A stretch of DNA of 64,000 bases from JAWKOK01 sp963698255 (GCA_963698255.1 CAVOQD010000015.1:296955-360954); one strand, 5' to 3'. Counted from the stretch's first letter, positions 20,065-30,192 are shown. Translations and numbers: made by a program. Notes: a model not told the origin generated them from the sequence alone.

Positions 20065-22024
20065 CTATGCCGGCAAACCATACGATGGCTGATTGACGTG
20101 ACATTGCATGACCAGATCCAGCACGATTTCGCTGGCCGGCGGCAGGACCACCTTGAGATATCGGTCGTCGATGGCCGTTGTCGCCGACGTTCGTCTCCAG
20201 CGGCGGCGCAGCATAGGTCTTGTTGGATCCCGGATAGTCGCTGACCCGGACATCGTAGCTGGCCGAGACAAACTGGTGCTCGCCAAAGCCGCCGGCCTGG
20301 ATCAGCAGCGAGCGCGTCTGCGTTGCACTGAGATTCACCAGACTGCACAACCGTCCGCTCCGCCTCCAGCGTCGAGACCAGCGCCGCCACATCTTCGGGC
20401 AGACCCGGTCGAACGGGCGCTTCGCCCTCTCCGTTTCCCAGATCAAAATAGCGCAGCCGGCAATGCAGCAGCCCGCCGTTGTAGATGATCTGCGGCGCAC
20501 CCAGCGTCAACTGGACCAGCGCCTCGGTGACGACCGGGTTGTGCTCCTGCCAGTGGTGGATGTAGACCTGGCTGAGGTCGGCGTCATCCTGGGCGATGAG
20601 CGCCAGGCGTCGACAGACGTTGGCGTAGGCCGCTTGCAGGATCTCCTCGGGATAGGTCGGATTGTCGCCGGCCAGGATAGCGCAGCCAGGGCTGATCGTG
20701 GCCGCCCTCTTCCTTGTTGCGGAAGGTCTTGACCGTGCGCCAGTCGTAGGTCTCGGCGGCGCGCAGGCGTTCGATCCGCTCCCAATCCGCCGGCGTCCAT
20801 GGACTGGTTCCAGATGGCCGTCGGATAGACGGCCGAGAGCGGCTGATAGTCGAACCAGCCCGGTTCGTCACCGTTGACCCGATCCGGTAGCGATAGGGAA
20901 CGACGAAGACGTCCTCGGCTTTCGTCGCCCAACTGCTCCAGCCCAATGGTGGCGCAGACTCATTTCAGTCTTGCTGGGGATCACGCATCTCGCCCAGCGA
21001 CCAGATAAAATCATACTGACTGCGCGGCAGGTCGAGGTAGCGCTCGTCACCGGTGACCAGGAAAGCATTGGCCCCGGCCACCGTCGCGGCCATGCCGATG
21101 TTGTAGTAGCCGTGCGGCCACGACCAGCCGTAGAGGCCGCCGTACCACTTGCCGTCCATATATTCGCCGACCTGGCCGGAGAGACCGACATTGTCGGGCA
21201 GAAGACCGCCATTCTCCCTCGCCCGCTCGATCCAGGCGTCCACATACTCGACAATCCAGTCTCGATATTTCTTCTCACCGGTGAGCAGATAGGCGTTGGC
21301 GACCAGGCTGGTCACGATCAGGTTGCCGGCCACATCGCCCTGGCCCATGCGTTCGTTCATGGCCTGGCCCATGCGCCGCGCCTTGGCCGGATCTTCGAGA
21401 TCGTCGTAGTGATCGATGCCGGGCAGATCGTTGAAGGGCAGCCCGTAGACGCGCATGCCCGGACCCCAGTCGTAGCTCGGCTGCGGGTCATCGCTGTAGC
21501 CCCAGCGCGGGCCGCCGCTGCCGTTGTGCGCAGCGCGGATCAGCTTGTGCTCGGGATCGTAGTTGGGCGCGTCCGGGTCCTCGTTGAGGTAGAGGCCGGC
21601 AAAGCGTTTGGCCCGCTCGATGTTGATCGGGTTGGTCGGGTCGGCCAGGCAGAGGAAGTAGAAGGCGATGTAGCTCTCGCCCTGGTGAAACTGGTCGTAG
21701 CCCAGTTCATACTCGTTGCGCAGCATGCCGCGCACGCGTGAGCTGGCGCGTGATGCCGTCCCAGATGCGCTGGCCCTGCTCCAGCAGATGCTCGCCGCCG
21801 CCCAGCAGATAGGCCAGCGGCCAGTTGAAGACGCTCTCGTAGAAGTCGTCGGCGCCGTCGCGCGAGCCGGTCCCGCCCTCGCGCCAGATCAGCTCGCCGT
21901 CCTCGGTGACGTAGCGGTCCAGGAACGGTTGGACCGCCTCGTTCATGGCGTCGAAGAGCCGTCGCTCGAGCAATGCCCAGGTCGGCGGTTGGGTGCAGGG
22001 GATGGTTGCAGTGATGGTGATCAT
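20065..22024 (-). CDS. Large unknown protein, probable alpha-helical carbohydrate-active enzyme (copy 2), frameshifted
   Basis: Paralogue of the protein at 1360-3172, about 650 residues when at least six frame slips are joined (near 21720, 20960, 20900, 20720, 20350 and 20200). N-terminus MITITATIPCTQPPTWALLE; conserved blocks DQFHQGESYIAFYFLCLADP, LPDNVGLSGQVGEYMDGKWY, GGLYGWSWPHGYYN, and IHHWQEHNPVVTEALVQLTL. The last segment ends HVNQPSYGLPA, matching VHRPSYDQPV of copy 1. A long extra stretch between HGYYN and the final third contains DYQPLSAVYPTAIWNQSMDA. The function is not recognised; Trp/Tyr-rich helical repeats suggest a glycan-active barrel. No signal peptide. The dense frameshifts could mean decay, but the same pattern affects clearly essential-looking neighbours. 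Confidence 0.7.
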
Positions 22025-22130
22025 GGATTGATAATTTCTCCATGTTCAGACGAAACCAGTACATTCCTATCGATGATTGTAGCATAGGCAGTATCAAGTG
22101 CAAGCGCTATCCCCAGCGCATTCCTATGAC

Positions 22131-22859
22131 CTACTGATGGTCTATCGGTGGCAGGATCACAGCAGAGATGCCGTGGATCAGACCATTTGAGCCGATCAAG
22201 TCCCGTTCAACAATCTCGGCGCCATTGACGTAGATATCACTTTCGCGTAGCGAGACCGACACATCGGCCCCATGTAGGGTTTCGATGGATTGACCGTCGA
22301 TTAAGTCTGATGACCAGTACATGCCCGGCAGTATGTGGAAGCGGGCAATTTGGGTGAGTTGCCCTTCGGGGTTGGTGGCCAACTGCGCCAGCAACTGCTC
22401 AAGCGCGCCTTGGGGAAGCGCATCGAACGCTGCGTCGGTGGGGGCAAGAAGGGTAAGCGGACCTTCGCCATGCAGGAGTTCAAGCTGGCCAGTGGCTTCA
22501 AGGACTTGCAGGAAGGTTGAATATTGGCCGGCCTCGGCCAGGACCTCCGCCAGGTCGCTATTTTTTCCGTAGATGATCGGCAGGTAGACTGTCGAGGGCA
22601 GCTCCTTGGGCCTGGCGATGGATGGCACGGCGTCGTTGTTGAGCGACTCTCCACGGTCGCCGAGCGGGATCAGATCGCCGCCTGATTGCCGGGAGAATGA
22701 GCCGGCCAGGAGAGGCGACGACTGAGGTAGCAGCAGAAACAGGCTGACAAGGGCGAAATATATTGCAACTCTGGTGACAGAGGCAAGGCGATAACGCCAC
22801 GCTGAAGAATGCCCGCAGGGTCGCCCGGACGGTAGCACAGACAAACGGCAAGGGTACAT
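22131..22859 (-). CDS. Fasciclin (FAS1) domain secreted protein
   Basis: 242 residues, intact. A basic N-terminus and helix VAIYFALVSLFLLLPQS act as signal peptide or anchor; a linker follows, then one FAS1 domain from about residue 100. FAS1 marks are FLQVLEATGQLELLHGEGPL, TLLAPTDAAFDALPQGALEQ, IARFHILPGMY, and the end GLIHGISAVILPP. FAS1 domains mediate adhesion or bind cell-surface polymers. AAAAGGAGAC upstream of the ATG is a clear ribosome site. It stands alone between the unknown protein and the sulfatase on the other strand. Confidence 0.92.
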   Translation of the reverse strand: MYPCRLSVLPSGRPCGHSSAWRYRLASVTRVAIYFALVSLFLLLPQSSPLLAGSFSRQSGGDLIPLGDRGESLNNDAVPSIARPKELPSTVYLPIIYGKNSDLAEVLAEAGQYSTFLQVLEATGQLELLHGEGPLTLLAPTDAAFDALPQGALEQLLAQLATNPEGQLTQIARFHILPGMYWSSDLIDGQSIETLHGADVSVSLRESDIYVNGAEIVERDLIGSNGLIHGISAVILPPIDHQ

Positions 22860-22976
22860 GATTTTGTCTCCTTTTCAGACTGCGTGAGCGATGACGGCAT
22901 GATATCACCTATCTCTTGCCATGCCCGAATGCTTATACCGTCATGTCGCACGAGGGCGGCGTATCGTGCTAAACTA

Positions 22977-23050
22977 TAGACGTCCGATGTCTTTTTCATC
23001 CGCATTGACTCGCCCAATCCGCTAAATCCGCGGTCCATCATTCAGATTCG
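22977..23050. repeat. Half copy of GCGGAT palindrome family
   Basis: Contains CCCAATCCGCTAAATCCGCGG followed by TCCATCATT, matching the right arm of full palindromes at 28388-28481 and 40286-40373. The left arm is reduced to CATCCGCATTGACTCG. It ends just upstream of the sulfatase start at 23061, so it may affect the sulfatase leader. Confidence 0.5.
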
Positions 23051-23060
23051 GATTGCCATT

Positions 23061-24560
23061 ATGCTGCCAGAAAAACCGCACATTATCCTGATCATGACCG
23101 ACCAGCAGCGCTTCGATACCATCGCCGGCTGGGGTTACGACCACATGATCACGCCAAACATGGATCGCATCGCCAGGGAGGGCGTCTCGTTCCGCCAGGC
23201 CTATTGTCCGGGCGCAACCTGCATTGCCAGCCGCGCCGCCATCTTCACCGGCATGTACGCCCACAACACGGGGGCCTACAGCTTCGACCACTGGGCCGAT
23301 CATCGCAACTGGGTGCAGGATCTGGCCGACAGCGGCTACTGGTGCGTCAACATCGGCAAGATGCACTTCAGCCCACGCGATGTGCCTGGCGGTTTCCACG
23401 AGCGCATCATCGTCGAAAACCCGACCAATATGACCCAAGCCAAGGGCGGAGCCGACGACGACTGGGGACGCTATCTCACCTTCCACGGCCAGACGCGACC
23501 CAACAATCGCAACTCAACCGATCCGGATTGGTTGGAGAAGTACCAGGGCGTGCCCTGGCATCTGGAGGAACGTTTCCACAGCGATGTCTTTATCGGCGAC
23601 GTCTGCTGTCACCTGGATCGACACCTATCAGGGCGACAAGCCCTCTTCCTGCAGATCGGCTTTACCGGCCCCCACGAACCGTGGGATCCGCTGCCGCGCC
23701 ACCTCGAAGCTGTACGACGACAAGGAGATGCCGCCGCGCTATCTCAAGGAAGGCGAACTGGACGAGAAGCCGCCACAGCATCAGGCCCATCTCGAGTTCC
23801 ACGCCAACACCGGCCACGAGTCTCAGATCGATCTGCGCGGCGCGACCGACGCCGAGATCGCCGAGATGAAGCGCCACTACTTCGCCAAGATCACCACCGT
23901 CGATGAACAGGTCGGGCGCGTGCTCGACTCGCTGGAGGCGCGCGGCTGGCTGGAGAACAGCCTGCTCATCTTCTGTTCGGACCACGGCGAGATGCTGGGC
24001 GATCATGGTCTGGCCTACAAGTGGCTCATGTACGATCCCATCGTCCACATTCCGCTGATCATTCGCCATCCCGGCTCGGTGGATGCAGCCGGGTGAGGTC
24101 ACCGACCTGGTCTCGCTGATGGATCTGGGGCCGACGATTCTGGATGCCGCCGGCGTTGACGTGCCGACCTACCTGGAAGGTCGTTCACTCCTGCCCTACC
24201 TGAACGATGAAGAAATTGAGCCGCGCGAGTTCGTCTTCTGCGAGGACAACTACCAGATCATGATGCGCTGCGAGACCCACAAACTGGTCTACTACATCGG
24301 CCAGGACGCAGGCGAACTCTACGATCTGGTGGCTGATCCGCATGAGTTGGACAACCTGTGGGACGCGTCCACAGCACGCGGCACTCAAGACCGAACTGCT
24401 CAGACGTCTGCTTGCCTGGTTCACCAGCAGCACCTATTGGAACGCAGGCTATCGCCAGAACCGTCGCCGGCACTACGCTCTGCGCTGGCCCGGCGACGGC
24501 GATGCCCACCTGCATGGCGGCGGCCAGAACATGCAGGCAAAAGGCAATCAAGTATTCTGA
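23061..24560 (+). CDS. Sulfatase (type I arylsulfatase/choline-sulfatase-like), frameshifted
   Basis: About 500 residues when slips near 23600, 23700, 24090 and 24375 are joined. N-terminal HIILIMTDQQRFDTIAGWG carries the metal-binding Asp. The activation motif is CIASR (in GATCIASRAAIFTGMYAH), the C-x-A-x-R form of the sulfatase signature, where Cys is converted to formylglycine. Further sites: ADDDWGRYLTFHG, IGFTGPHEPWDP with the active-site His, and FCSDHGEMLGDHGLAYKWL. The C-terminus ends SSTYWNAGYRQNRRRHYALR. A maturase is not in the window. The CoA-transferase follows 21 bases later, suggesting one transcript. It likely desulfates an organic sulfate; substrate unknown. Confidence 0.9.
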
Positions 24561-24581
24561 ATTATCACGAGGAGAACGACC

Positions 24582-25784
24582 ATGTCCGACCAACCGGCCG
24601 CCCTGCAAGGCATCCGCATTCTCGATTTCAGCCACGTCTTTCAAGGACCGGTGGCCACGCAACTGCTGGCCGACTACGGGGCCGACGTGATCAAGGTGGA
24701 ACGGCCCGGCTCGGGCGACTGGAGCCGCAGTTGGGGACCGTTCATCGAAGGCGTCAGCATGCCCTTTGCCGGACTCAATCGCAACAAACGCAGCATCACC
24801 GTCAACACCAAGGATCCGGCGGGCAAGCAGATCATCTTTCAATTGGTCAAGAGCGCCGATGTGCTCGTGCACAACTTCCGCGGCGGTGTCATGGAGAAGC
24901 TGGGCTTGGGCTACGAGGATCTGAAGGCCATCAACCCGCGCCTGATCTACGCCGCCTCCAGCGGCTGGGGCGACCATGGTCCCTACGTCGAGCGTGGCCG
25001 GGGCGGGCATGACCTCATGGCGCGTGCCGAGGCCGGTTGGTTCTACCAGGCCGACGAGGATACGCCGCCGGTGCCCGCAGGCATCTCGGTCGACTATCCG
25101 GCCGGCCTGATGTTGGCCCAGGGCATTTTGCTGGCGCTGCTGGCGCGTGGCCAGACCGGAGAGGGCCAGTATGTCTCGACCGATCTGCTCAGCGTCTCCT
25201 TCCACGCCAACACCTGGGATGGGGCCACCGAACTCAATCGGGATCGGCTGGGCGCCGCAGACGGCGTCGGCGATACCGAGGCCGCCATCAACAAGTCGTT
25301 CAAGACGGCTGACGGCTGGATCGAGGTCTCGCCGGTCTTTTCCCAGAACTCGCTGCGCGACATCTCGACGGCCATCGGGCTGGGCGATCTCTCCGAGGAT
25401 CCACGTTTTGCCACACCCACCGATCAGTTGGCCAACAAGGATGCCATGAACGCCGCGCTCTCGGCCCGCTTCGAGGAGCGCACCACAGACGAGTGGATCG
25501 GCGATCTAGAGCCGCAGGGCGTGCTCTGCGCCAAGATCCGCACCTTTGCCGAGGCCGCCGAAGACCCGCAATTGCAGACCAACGGCATGGTGGTCGAGAT
25601 GGATCATCCCGCGGCGGGCACGCTGCGCCTGCTGGGCACGCCGGCCCGTCTGCACGGCACGCCGCCGACTCTTCGCTTGCCGCCGTCGGATCTGGGCGAG
25701 CACAATCGTGAAATTCTAAGTGAACTTGGCTATTCATCGGAGCAGATCGATGAACTGGCCGCGGAGGGCGTGGTCGGCAGATAG
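24582..25784 (+). CDS. Class III CoA-transferase (CaiB/BaiF family)
   Basis: 400 residues, intact, with an AGGAGAACG ribosome site. N-terminal GIRILDFSHVFQGPVATQLL and DYGADVIKVERPGSGDWSR are family hallmarks. The catalytic Asp is probably Asp144 in RGRGGHDLMARAEAG, which forms an acyl-anhydride intermediate. Further marks are YPAGLMLAQGILLALLARG and ADGWIEVSPVF. Enzymes of this family move CoA between carboxylic acids (formyl-CoA:oxalate, carnitine, succinyl-CoA donors). Co-transcription with a sulfatase suggests processing of a carboxylated product after desulfation, but the acid is unknown. Confidence 0.93.
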   Translation: MSDQPAALQGIRILDFSHVFQGPVATQLLADYGADVIKVERPGSGDWSRSWGPFIEGVSMPFAGLNRNKRSITVNTKDPAGKQIIFQLVKSADVLVHNFRGGVMEKLGLGYEDLKAINPRLIYAASSGWGDHGPYVERGRGGHDLMARAEAGWFYQADEDTPPVPAGISVDYPAGLMLAQGILLALLARGQTGEGQYVSTDLLSVSFHANTWDGATELNRDRLGAADGVGDTEAAINKSFKTADGWIEVSPVFSQNSLRDISTAIGLGDLSEDPRFATPTDQLANKDAMNAALSARFEERTTDEWIGDLEPQGVLCAKIRTFAEAAEDPQLQTNGMVVEMDHPAAGTLRLLGTPARLHGTPPTLRLPPSDLGEHNREILSELGYSSEQIDELAAEGVVGR

Positions 25785-25813
25785 ATCAGTAGCCCAACAA
25801 CTCAGTGATCTGT

Positions 25814-26327
25814 TCAGTCAAGTCTCTTGGTGAAGCAGATGACCAGTTCATCGTCAAACCTGTACGTCTCGCCCATGACGATCGGTTCATCACCGTAGTG
25901 GACACCGCGTCCGTCCAGGATGTAGCCCAGCTTTGAGTAGAGCCGCTGCGCGTTGTTGTAGCCTGGATGCAGGCCGACGCCAATCCCTATCTCATCGTGG
26001 CGTTCGGCCGCCAATGCTTCGCAAGACTCTGATCAAATCGGTCCCGATTCCCCGCTTCCGGTAGTCCGGCAGTACGTTCAGATCCTGGATTTCCGGGATG
26101 CCCAATTCACGGAAACCGGGATAGTCCGGCCGCCAGATCAGCTTCGCATGGCCCACATACTGGTCGCCTTCGTGGGCCACAAAGAAGACGAGTTCGTCGG
26201 TTTGTTGTTTTGCCAAACAGTCGCGGAAATAGCCGTCAGGTTTGCTCCAGCCGATCTGGTGGTACTGGGCTTCGCAAAGCTCTGCCAGGGCTGGGTTGAG
26301 TCGGTCGATCTTGAGTGTCATCGCCAA
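25814..26327 (-). CDS. GNAT-family N-acetyltransferase, one frameshift
   Basis: About 170 residues after one slip near 26010. N-terminal MAMTLKIDRLNPALAELCEA, then VAHEGDQYVGHAKLIW, and the acetyl-CoA-binding motif A region IQDLNVLPDYRKRGIGTDLI. After the slip: IGIGVGLHPGYNNAQRLYSK and LGYILDGRGVHYGDEP, the typical GNAT ending around an N..A..LY.K.GY motif. Its first codons overlap the end of the truncated toxin gene upstream. Acetyl acceptor unknown. Confidence 0.87.
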
Positions 26328-26650
26328 GTCGTTTTCCGTCGTCCCTTCTTCTCATCCATGAGCACCCAATCGGCGTTCATCTCTCGGGCAAGGACGATTA
26401 CTTCGGATTCACCAAGGTCAAGTTCATCGAGCAGGACTTCCACGGCCAATCTGTCTCTCACTTGTCTCGTCCTGATCCAAGTAGCCGAGGAAACCTGAGA
26501 TTTGGCGCCGCCATCTTCTCGACCAGCGACAACTGTCTCGCTGAAAACGGCCAGTGGGACGTAGACTTCGCCAAAGAGAATCTGGAGCAGATCAAAGCGA
26601 TCTATGGACGCTAAACCTATGAGAGGAGTTGTATTGGAGACAACGATCAC
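26318..26650 (-). pseudogene. Truncated PIN-like toxin (DUF3368 type)
   Basis: 110 residues beginning MIVVSNTTPLIGLASIDRFD, the N-terminal Asp/Ser-Asn-Thr-Thr-Pro motif of DUF3368 PIN-fold nucleases. The acidic pair in LDLGESEVIVLAREMNADWV follows. The frame stops just after VLMDEKKGRRKTTW, where full-length members continue about 50 residues with a further helix and strand. The stop lies inside the GNAT start, so the missing third may have been replaced by the GNAT gene, or lost by deletion. Probably an inactive nuclease. It overlaps the antitoxin gene by four bases (ATGA). Confidence 0.72.
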
Positions 26651-26928
26651 GCGAGGGTATCCAATTTGAGGGAACCAACAGCATCAAATTCCTCAGCAAG
26701 CTCCTCCGGCGAATAGTCGATGTAGGCTACGCCGCGCAGTCGAAGCAGACGCAAGAATTCAACACGTGAAAGATTGAGCAGCTTGGCTGCTTTGCCCGAC
26801 GATATCCTGCTTTCGGTGAAGAGAGACATCACGAGCCATTCAGTCACACGGTGTTGTATTTGATCTTGGTCAAGTCCGAATGCAAGCAGATCGGTAGGTA
26901 CACGTACCTCAATTGTAGCGTCGCTCAT
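26647..26928 (-). CDS. UPF0175-type antitoxin
   Basis: 93 residues. N-terminal IEVRVPTDLLAFGLDQDQIQ, then SLFTESRISSGKAAKLLNLS, a helix-turn-helix-like core, and EFLRLLRLRGVAYIDYSPEE. These are the marks of UPF0175 proteins that pair with DUF3368 toxins. Upstream GGAGCATC before the ATG serves as ribosome site. It overlaps the toxin start by four bases, the usual antitoxin-first layout. With the toxin truncated, the antitoxin may be an orphan. Confidence 0.85.
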   Translation of the reverse strand: MSDATIEVRVPTDLLAFGLDQDQIQHRVTEWLVMSLFTESRISSGKAAKLLNLSRVEFLRLLRLRGVAYIDYSPEELAEEFDAVGSLKLDTLA

Positions 26929-27008
26929 ATGATGCTCCTTTGCTGTAGCAATAGCTCTTGCGTAATCCTACTCCACGATCCAATTCCTGTCCACTGCTTT
27001 GTCGACGC

Positions 27009-27105
27009 CTAGCAGGCTGTCGGAGTGACCAAGACATAGACCGCGGCTTGTCCGGGTTAGGCGGAGACAGCCGGATTTTTCTTGGTCACTCCGACACGCT
27101 GCTAG
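27009..27105. mobile_element. Candidate palindromic element with 25-bp terminal inverted repeats
   Basis: CTAGCAGGCTGTCGGAGTGA plus CCAAGA (27009-27034) is mirrored by TCTTGG plus TCACTCCGACACGCTGCTAG (27080-27105), with one bulge. The 45-base centre contains the GCGGAT-family motif ATAGACCGCGG and CCGGATTTTT. Partial matches to the ends occur at 32834 (CTAGCAGTTTGTCGGAG) and 32950 (TCACTCCGACCTGC). No coding capacity; it resembles a miniature non-autonomous element. The rest of the 250-base gap shows nothing. Confidence 0.5.
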
Positions 27106-27178
27106 AGGGATCCAATTGTCGAGACGCCGGTCCAATACACTGCACTGGTGCGAGTGGACACTGTACTGGACCTACGCT

Positions 27179-28361
27179 TCAATCCCGTTCGACAGTCAAA
27201 CCATAGTGCCCCTCGACATGCGGATACTTCTCCGCCACGTTCTCGGCCAGATCGACGCCGAACCCAGGCTTGTCGGGCAGGATCAGCCAGCCGTCCTCAA
27301 TGGCCGGCTGTCTCAGCCAGCATGCCCCATTGTAGCGGCCCCTGAATCAGGCAGAGTTCCACCTTGTTTTGGACACGCCCCGCTTGCGTAGGCACGCTTG
27401 CCGCGTTGGGCAGACCGGCAACCACATGGGCGTGGGCCATGCACATCAGTCCGTTGTGCCAACTGTGGGGACAGAGGTCGACGCCGTAGCGGTCGGCCAT
27501 CTCGGCGATGCGCAGCAGTTCGGTGATGCCGCAGATGCCGGCATCGGGCTGGACGACGCCGTAGGCGCGCTTCTCCAGGTAGGGACGGAAGCGCTCCAGC
27601 GTGGTGTACTGCTCGCCGCCGGTGATGGGCAGATCCACGGCCGCGTTGAGCCGGGCGTAGGCGTCGATGTCGTCCTGGGGAATCGGCTCCTCGAACCAGA
27701 CGAAGTCGAGTCGGTCCAGTTCTTTGGCGATCGCCAGCGCCTCGTCCTCGGTCAGGCGCTGGTTGCCGTCGAGCATGAGGTCCATGCGTCCGTCGACTTC
27801 CTGCGCCAGCTCACGAACCAGGCCCAGGAAGCGGTCGACGGTCACGCCGTCCCACGACCATTCGGTGCCGATGCGAAACTTCATCGCGGTGTAGCCCTCG
27901 TCGACATAGCCCAGCGCTTCTTCGATCAACTGATGCGGATCGTCACGCCAGTCGTAGCGGCAGCCGCTGGAGGCGTAGAGACGCACCTTGTCGATGGGAT
28001 TGGCGGCCAGCAGTTCGCTGGTGCGCTTGCCCTCGATCTTGCCGCGCAGATCCCAGAGCGCGCAGTCGATGCCGGCGACTGCGGCATCGTGGGGACGCCC
28101 GCGGTCGTTGGGGTGGGGCACGATGGACGGATCGCGCGGATCCTTGCCGATGAGCAGCGGACTGAGCCACTCGACCCAGCTTGCGATGCGCAGCGGCCAG
28201 CCATAGGCGCTGGCCTCGCCGATGCCGACCAGCCCCTCGTCGGTGTGGATTTTGACCACGGCACAGTCGGCCTTGATGGTGCGGTAGCGCGACGTGATCC
28301 ACTGCCGTTCCGGCTCGTGCATGCGTGTCAAACAGATGGTTTCCAACTTGGTGATCTTCAT
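27179..28361 (-). CDS. Enolase-superfamily acid-sugar dehydratase (mandelate racemase subgroup), one frameshift
   Basis: About 390 residues. The first 350 are in one frame; a slip near 27310 moves to a frame reading EDGWLILPDKPGFGVDLAEN and ending GHYGLTVERD, the usual C-terminus. Residues fit the mandelate racemase subgroup: Lys161/Arg163 on the second strand (AMKFRIG), metal ligands Asp198 (LMLDGNQ), Glu224 (WFEEPIP) and Glu250 (ITGGEQY), Asp273 (VVQPDAGICGIT) and His299 (CPHSWHNG). Such enzymes dehydrate sugar acids to 2-keto-3-deoxy acids. KxR in place of KxK makes the substrate uncertain. It lies downstream of a sugar importer on the same strand, which probably supplies its substrate pathway. 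Confidence 0.9.
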
Positions 28362-28387
28362 GAAGATAGTTCCTCTGTCAACAAAAG

Positions 28388-28481
28388 AATAGACCGCGGA
28401 TTTTGCGGATTAGGCGGATCACAACGGATTTTTATAAAATCCGTGTAATATCCGCCTGATCCGCTGAATCCGCGGTCTATT
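28388..28481. repeat. GCGGAT palindrome family, full copy 1
   Basis: 94-bp imperfect palindrome. Left arm AATAGACCGCGG ATTTTGCGG ATTAGGCGG ATCAC; right arm mirrors it and ends GAATCCGCGGTCTATT. Arms are built from repeated units of about 9-10 bases (GCGGATTA, GGCGGATCA). It lies between the binding-protein and dehydratase genes of a leftward operon, so it would be transcribed as a long hairpin that may stabilise or end mRNA. Confidence 0.75.
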
Positions 28482-28506
28482 GGCTCTTACTCGAGTCGAT
28501 AATGCC

Positions 28507-30033
28507 CTATTCGTTGGACGCCTTCCACTCCTGCAACTGGCGGGCGACCTCGTCGATGATGGTCTGTGCGCCGGCTTCGTTGAGCTTCTCCAGCGCTTCC
28601 GGTGCCGGCCTCATCAAAGGAGACCCAGCCGTTGTAGATGGGCTTGACCAATTCATCCCAGACGGCAGTGGTCTGGGCAATTTCGGTCTTGATCGGCTCG
28701 CGATCGACCACGAAGCCCAGCGCCTCGGACGGGATAGGCAGTGTCGTTCATCTCCTTGGTCGCTTCCCAGGCGCCTACCTGTGCGGCGTCTCGGTAGTAG
28801 GCGTTGAACTGGTTGCCGAACATCCAGTCGGTGTTGGGGTTGTAGCCGCTGGTCTCGGCCGTCATTCCTTCGGGAAGGTCATGACTTTGTTGTCTTCATC
28901 TTCCCAGACCCAGTGGGTGCCCTCAATGCCCCGTGCGAGCAGATTGTAGATTTCGGCATCGGTGTTGATCAGTTCGAGCACCTGCATGGCCTCTTCCGGA
29001 TGCTTGGAGGTGGCGCAGATGGCGTTCAGTGTGGCTGTGGCGCCGGCCGTATCCAGAATCAGCGGATCGGTCAGATTCTTGCTCTCGAAATCGATAGCCG
29101 TACATGGCCTTCATCTCGACATCATTGCCTGGCTTCTCGACATGATAGCCCATGGCAAAGAGACCGGCCGAGAAGGCGGCGCGTGCCTCATCGCTGGAGC
29201 CGGTTCCTTGGGGAAGAAACCCTCATCGTACCACTTCTTGGTCAGATCGGCAGCAGGCCTTGAACTCCTCAGTTTCCAGATAGTTGACCGGCGTCAGGCT
29301 CTCGTCATCGGCATGCATGCCCATGAAGGCGATGCCGTCATCCAACGGATCGAAGCCCCAGTACTGATCGCGCCAGAGGCTGGCGCCGACATTGCCGTCG
29401 TGGCCGTAGACCGGCGTGATGCCTTCGCCGTCGCGCACGGCTGTCGAGCCATGGTTCCATGTCTTCGTAGCGGGTCACATCGTCCAGGCTGAAGTCATAC
29501 TTCTCGAGCAGGTCGACACGCGGGTGGACGCCCCAGGGCTTGGGGAAGATCTGCTGGTTGATGACGCCGTAGATGGTGCCGTTGACACGAGCGGCATTCC
29601 AGGTCGTCTCGGGCATGCTGGCCCAGAGGCCAGGCGCATACTCGGGCAGCAGCTCGTCCAGCGGGGCCAATGCGCCGTTGGCCACATTGTTGGCGTAGCT
29701 GTTGGTCCAGGGCGCGGTGAAGATGATGTCGCACTCTTCACCGGCGGCAAGACGCAGTTGCATCTTGTCGTTGTATGCCGCAAAGTCGATGGGTTCCAGC
29801 GTCAGTTCGACGCCGATTTCATCGTTGAGACTCTCATTCATGGCATCCTGCACCATCTGCAGGTCCTGAGGTACGCCACGGCCTGCATAGGTGTAGGTCA
29901 CCGGCACAAGATCGCCTGCAGCTTCGCCGCCAGCAACGTCGCCCTCGGGCGCTGCCGCCGGCGGCGCACAGCCAGCCAGGATGCCGATCAGCATCAGGGC
30001 AATCAGCAGAAACGATAGTCGACTTTTGAACAT
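28507..30033 (-). CDS. Carbohydrate ABC substrate-binding lipoprotein (SBP family 1), frameshifted
   Basis: About 508 residues when at least five slips (near 29440, 29250, 29090, 28880 and 28720) are joined. N-terminal MFKSRLSFLLIALMLIGILA with Cys22 (lipobox LAGC), then an Ala/Gly/Glu-rich linker. The body starts VPVTYTYAGRGVPQDLQMVQ and includes NDKMQLRLAAGEECDIIFTA, NGTIYGVINQQIFPKPWGVH and DQYWGFDPLDDGIAFMG. The end VARQLQEWKASNE stops at 28509. The shape and the two permeases upstream on the same strand resemble LipO/LplA-type polysaccharide or uronide importers. The ligand is unknown; the ATPase is not encoded here, and such importers often share a general one. Confidence 0.83.
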
Positions 30034-30150
30034 GGTGTTTCCTCCGTGGAAATTGTTTGGGAAAGTGATTGAAAGAACGTAATGCGTGCTGCGTAATTAC
30101 GTAATGCATACGTCGAACGTCTACCGTAGTTGAGTCGGGTCACAGGTCAA

Positions 30151-30190
30151 CCATTAACCATTCACAATTATCAATTCACCATTAACCATT
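30151..30190. repeat. AT-rich direct repeat in operon gap
   Basis: CCATTAACCATT occurs at 30151-30162 and 30179-30190, separated by CACAATTATCAATTCA. It sits in the 159-base spacer between permease stop and binding-protein start. The composition differs sharply from the GC-rich genes. It may be an AT-rich ribosome-loading or promoter spacer for higher expression of the binding protein. Confidence 0.4.
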
Positions 30191-30192
30191 GA

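Noticed and set aside
24258..25205. 315-codon minus-strand frame opposite sulfatase and CoA-transferase
   Set aside because: Shadow of two well supported genes; no motif or ribosome site.
27009..27105. tRNA-like cloverleaf or attachment site
   Set aside because: The structure is a simple long hairpin with no acceptor, anticodon or CCA features, and no integrase is near.
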